A stretch of 64,000 bases of DNA from Rana temporaria. Its lineage: Eukaryota; Chordata; Amphibia; Anura; Ranidae. Within the stretch, counting starts at the first letter, position 1. Each line of letters opens with the position of its first letter. A program made the position numbers and the translations under genes. The notes below the pieces were generated by a model. The model was given only the letters and a program-made list of their open reading frames with translations, was not told where the DNA came from and did not search any database. The stretch is taken from the NCBI RefSeq assembly GCF_905171775.1, contig NC_053494.1, positions 51,538,749-51,602,748 of the forward strand, given 5' to 3'. Positions 63,804 through 64,000 of the stretch are shown here, one piece after another.

Positions 63804-64000
63804 AAGAAACCATTTAAACTTACTTCAATGGCTCTGTTGTGATCCATGAGGATAAGTTAGCTGACAGTAAATTCAGCTAAAGAGGTCAGTGATGTATTCT
63901 TCTTACCCTTACGCTGCTGCCAATGTAAAGCTTACATCGGCAGCAGCATGGACTTTTACTTTTATAAACAACAGTTTGTTAAGCCGACTGTTTACTTCCA

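Larger units (their letters stand above)
17848..64000 (+). other. tmem130: tmem130 gene, partial (five coding exons; 3' part outside the window)
   Basis: TMEM130 is a type I membrane glycoprotein with a PKD domain, related to PMEL and GPNMB; its cell function is poorly known. Five exons (76, 306, 262, 161 and 85 nt) join in phases 1, 1, 2, 1 and 2 with GT donors and AG acceptors and no stop, giving 296 codons plus two bases. Similarity to the human protein is seen along the whole length, for example TSDGPITSGA, LYHFHWIYSPLLL, DPSDFFKSA and TKTGHFKD. The missing part should hold the end of the ectodomain, the membrane helix and the cytoplasmic tail. The introns are about 14.4, 6.7, 5.1 and 17.0 kb, swollen by transposons. 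Confidence 0.92.

Overview
The window looks like a piece of an amphibian nuclear genome, most likely a neobatrachian (possibly ranid) frog. The reasons are intron-split genes with vertebrate orthologues, very long introns, and a dense crowd of short DNA transposons with terminal inverted repeats: hAT with 8-bp duplications, TTAA-type, TA-type, and a large family with GGCC ends. Frog L1 3' ends and a Ngaro-type tyrosine-recombinase retrotransposon are also present. No bacterial or CRISPR content is seen. The species call is inference; the gene calls rest on protein similarity recognised by eye.

Two host genes are supported, arranged head to head. psmg3 (proteasome assembly chaperone 3) lies on the minus strand with a complete 122-residue coding sequence in two exons (4321-4106 and 1918-1766). 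tmem130 (PKD-domain type I membrane glycoprotein, PMEL/GPNMB-like) lies on the plus strand. Five coding exons are visible (17848-17923, 32324-32629, 39329-39590, 44655-44815, 61820-61904). Their phases join without a break for 890 nt; the membrane-spanning C-terminal exons lie beyond the right edge. Nearly every long open frame outside these exons is a by-product of repeats.

Layout: 1-5.4 kb holds psmg3 with a hAT insertion in its intron. 5.4-17.8 kb is intergenic and filled with nonautonomous DNA transposons. 17.8-32.3 kb is tmem130 intron 1, with a 3.4-kb nest of transposons (18295-21705) and a hAT element split by an L1 just before exon 2. 32.6-39.3 kb is intron 2, with two minisatellite or palindromic complexes. 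39.6-44.7 kb is intron 3. 44.8-61.8 kb is intron 4, which carries a young 6.65-kb Ngaro retrotransposon in antisense (47385-54035), a broken Tc1 copy and further small transposons. 61.9-64 kb is the start of intron 5.

The most interesting items are four. First, the Ngaro element has almost identical split direct repeats and intact RT-RNase H, tyrosine recombinase and SGNH-hydrolase domains, but a gag frame broken at C/G runs. Second, four degenerate copies of a repeat carry what looks like a minimal type I hammerhead ribozyme core. Third, several insertions have paralogous empty sites inside the window that prove their boundaries. Fourth, several nests allow the order of insertions to be read. 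I did not find an evident new multi-gene system.
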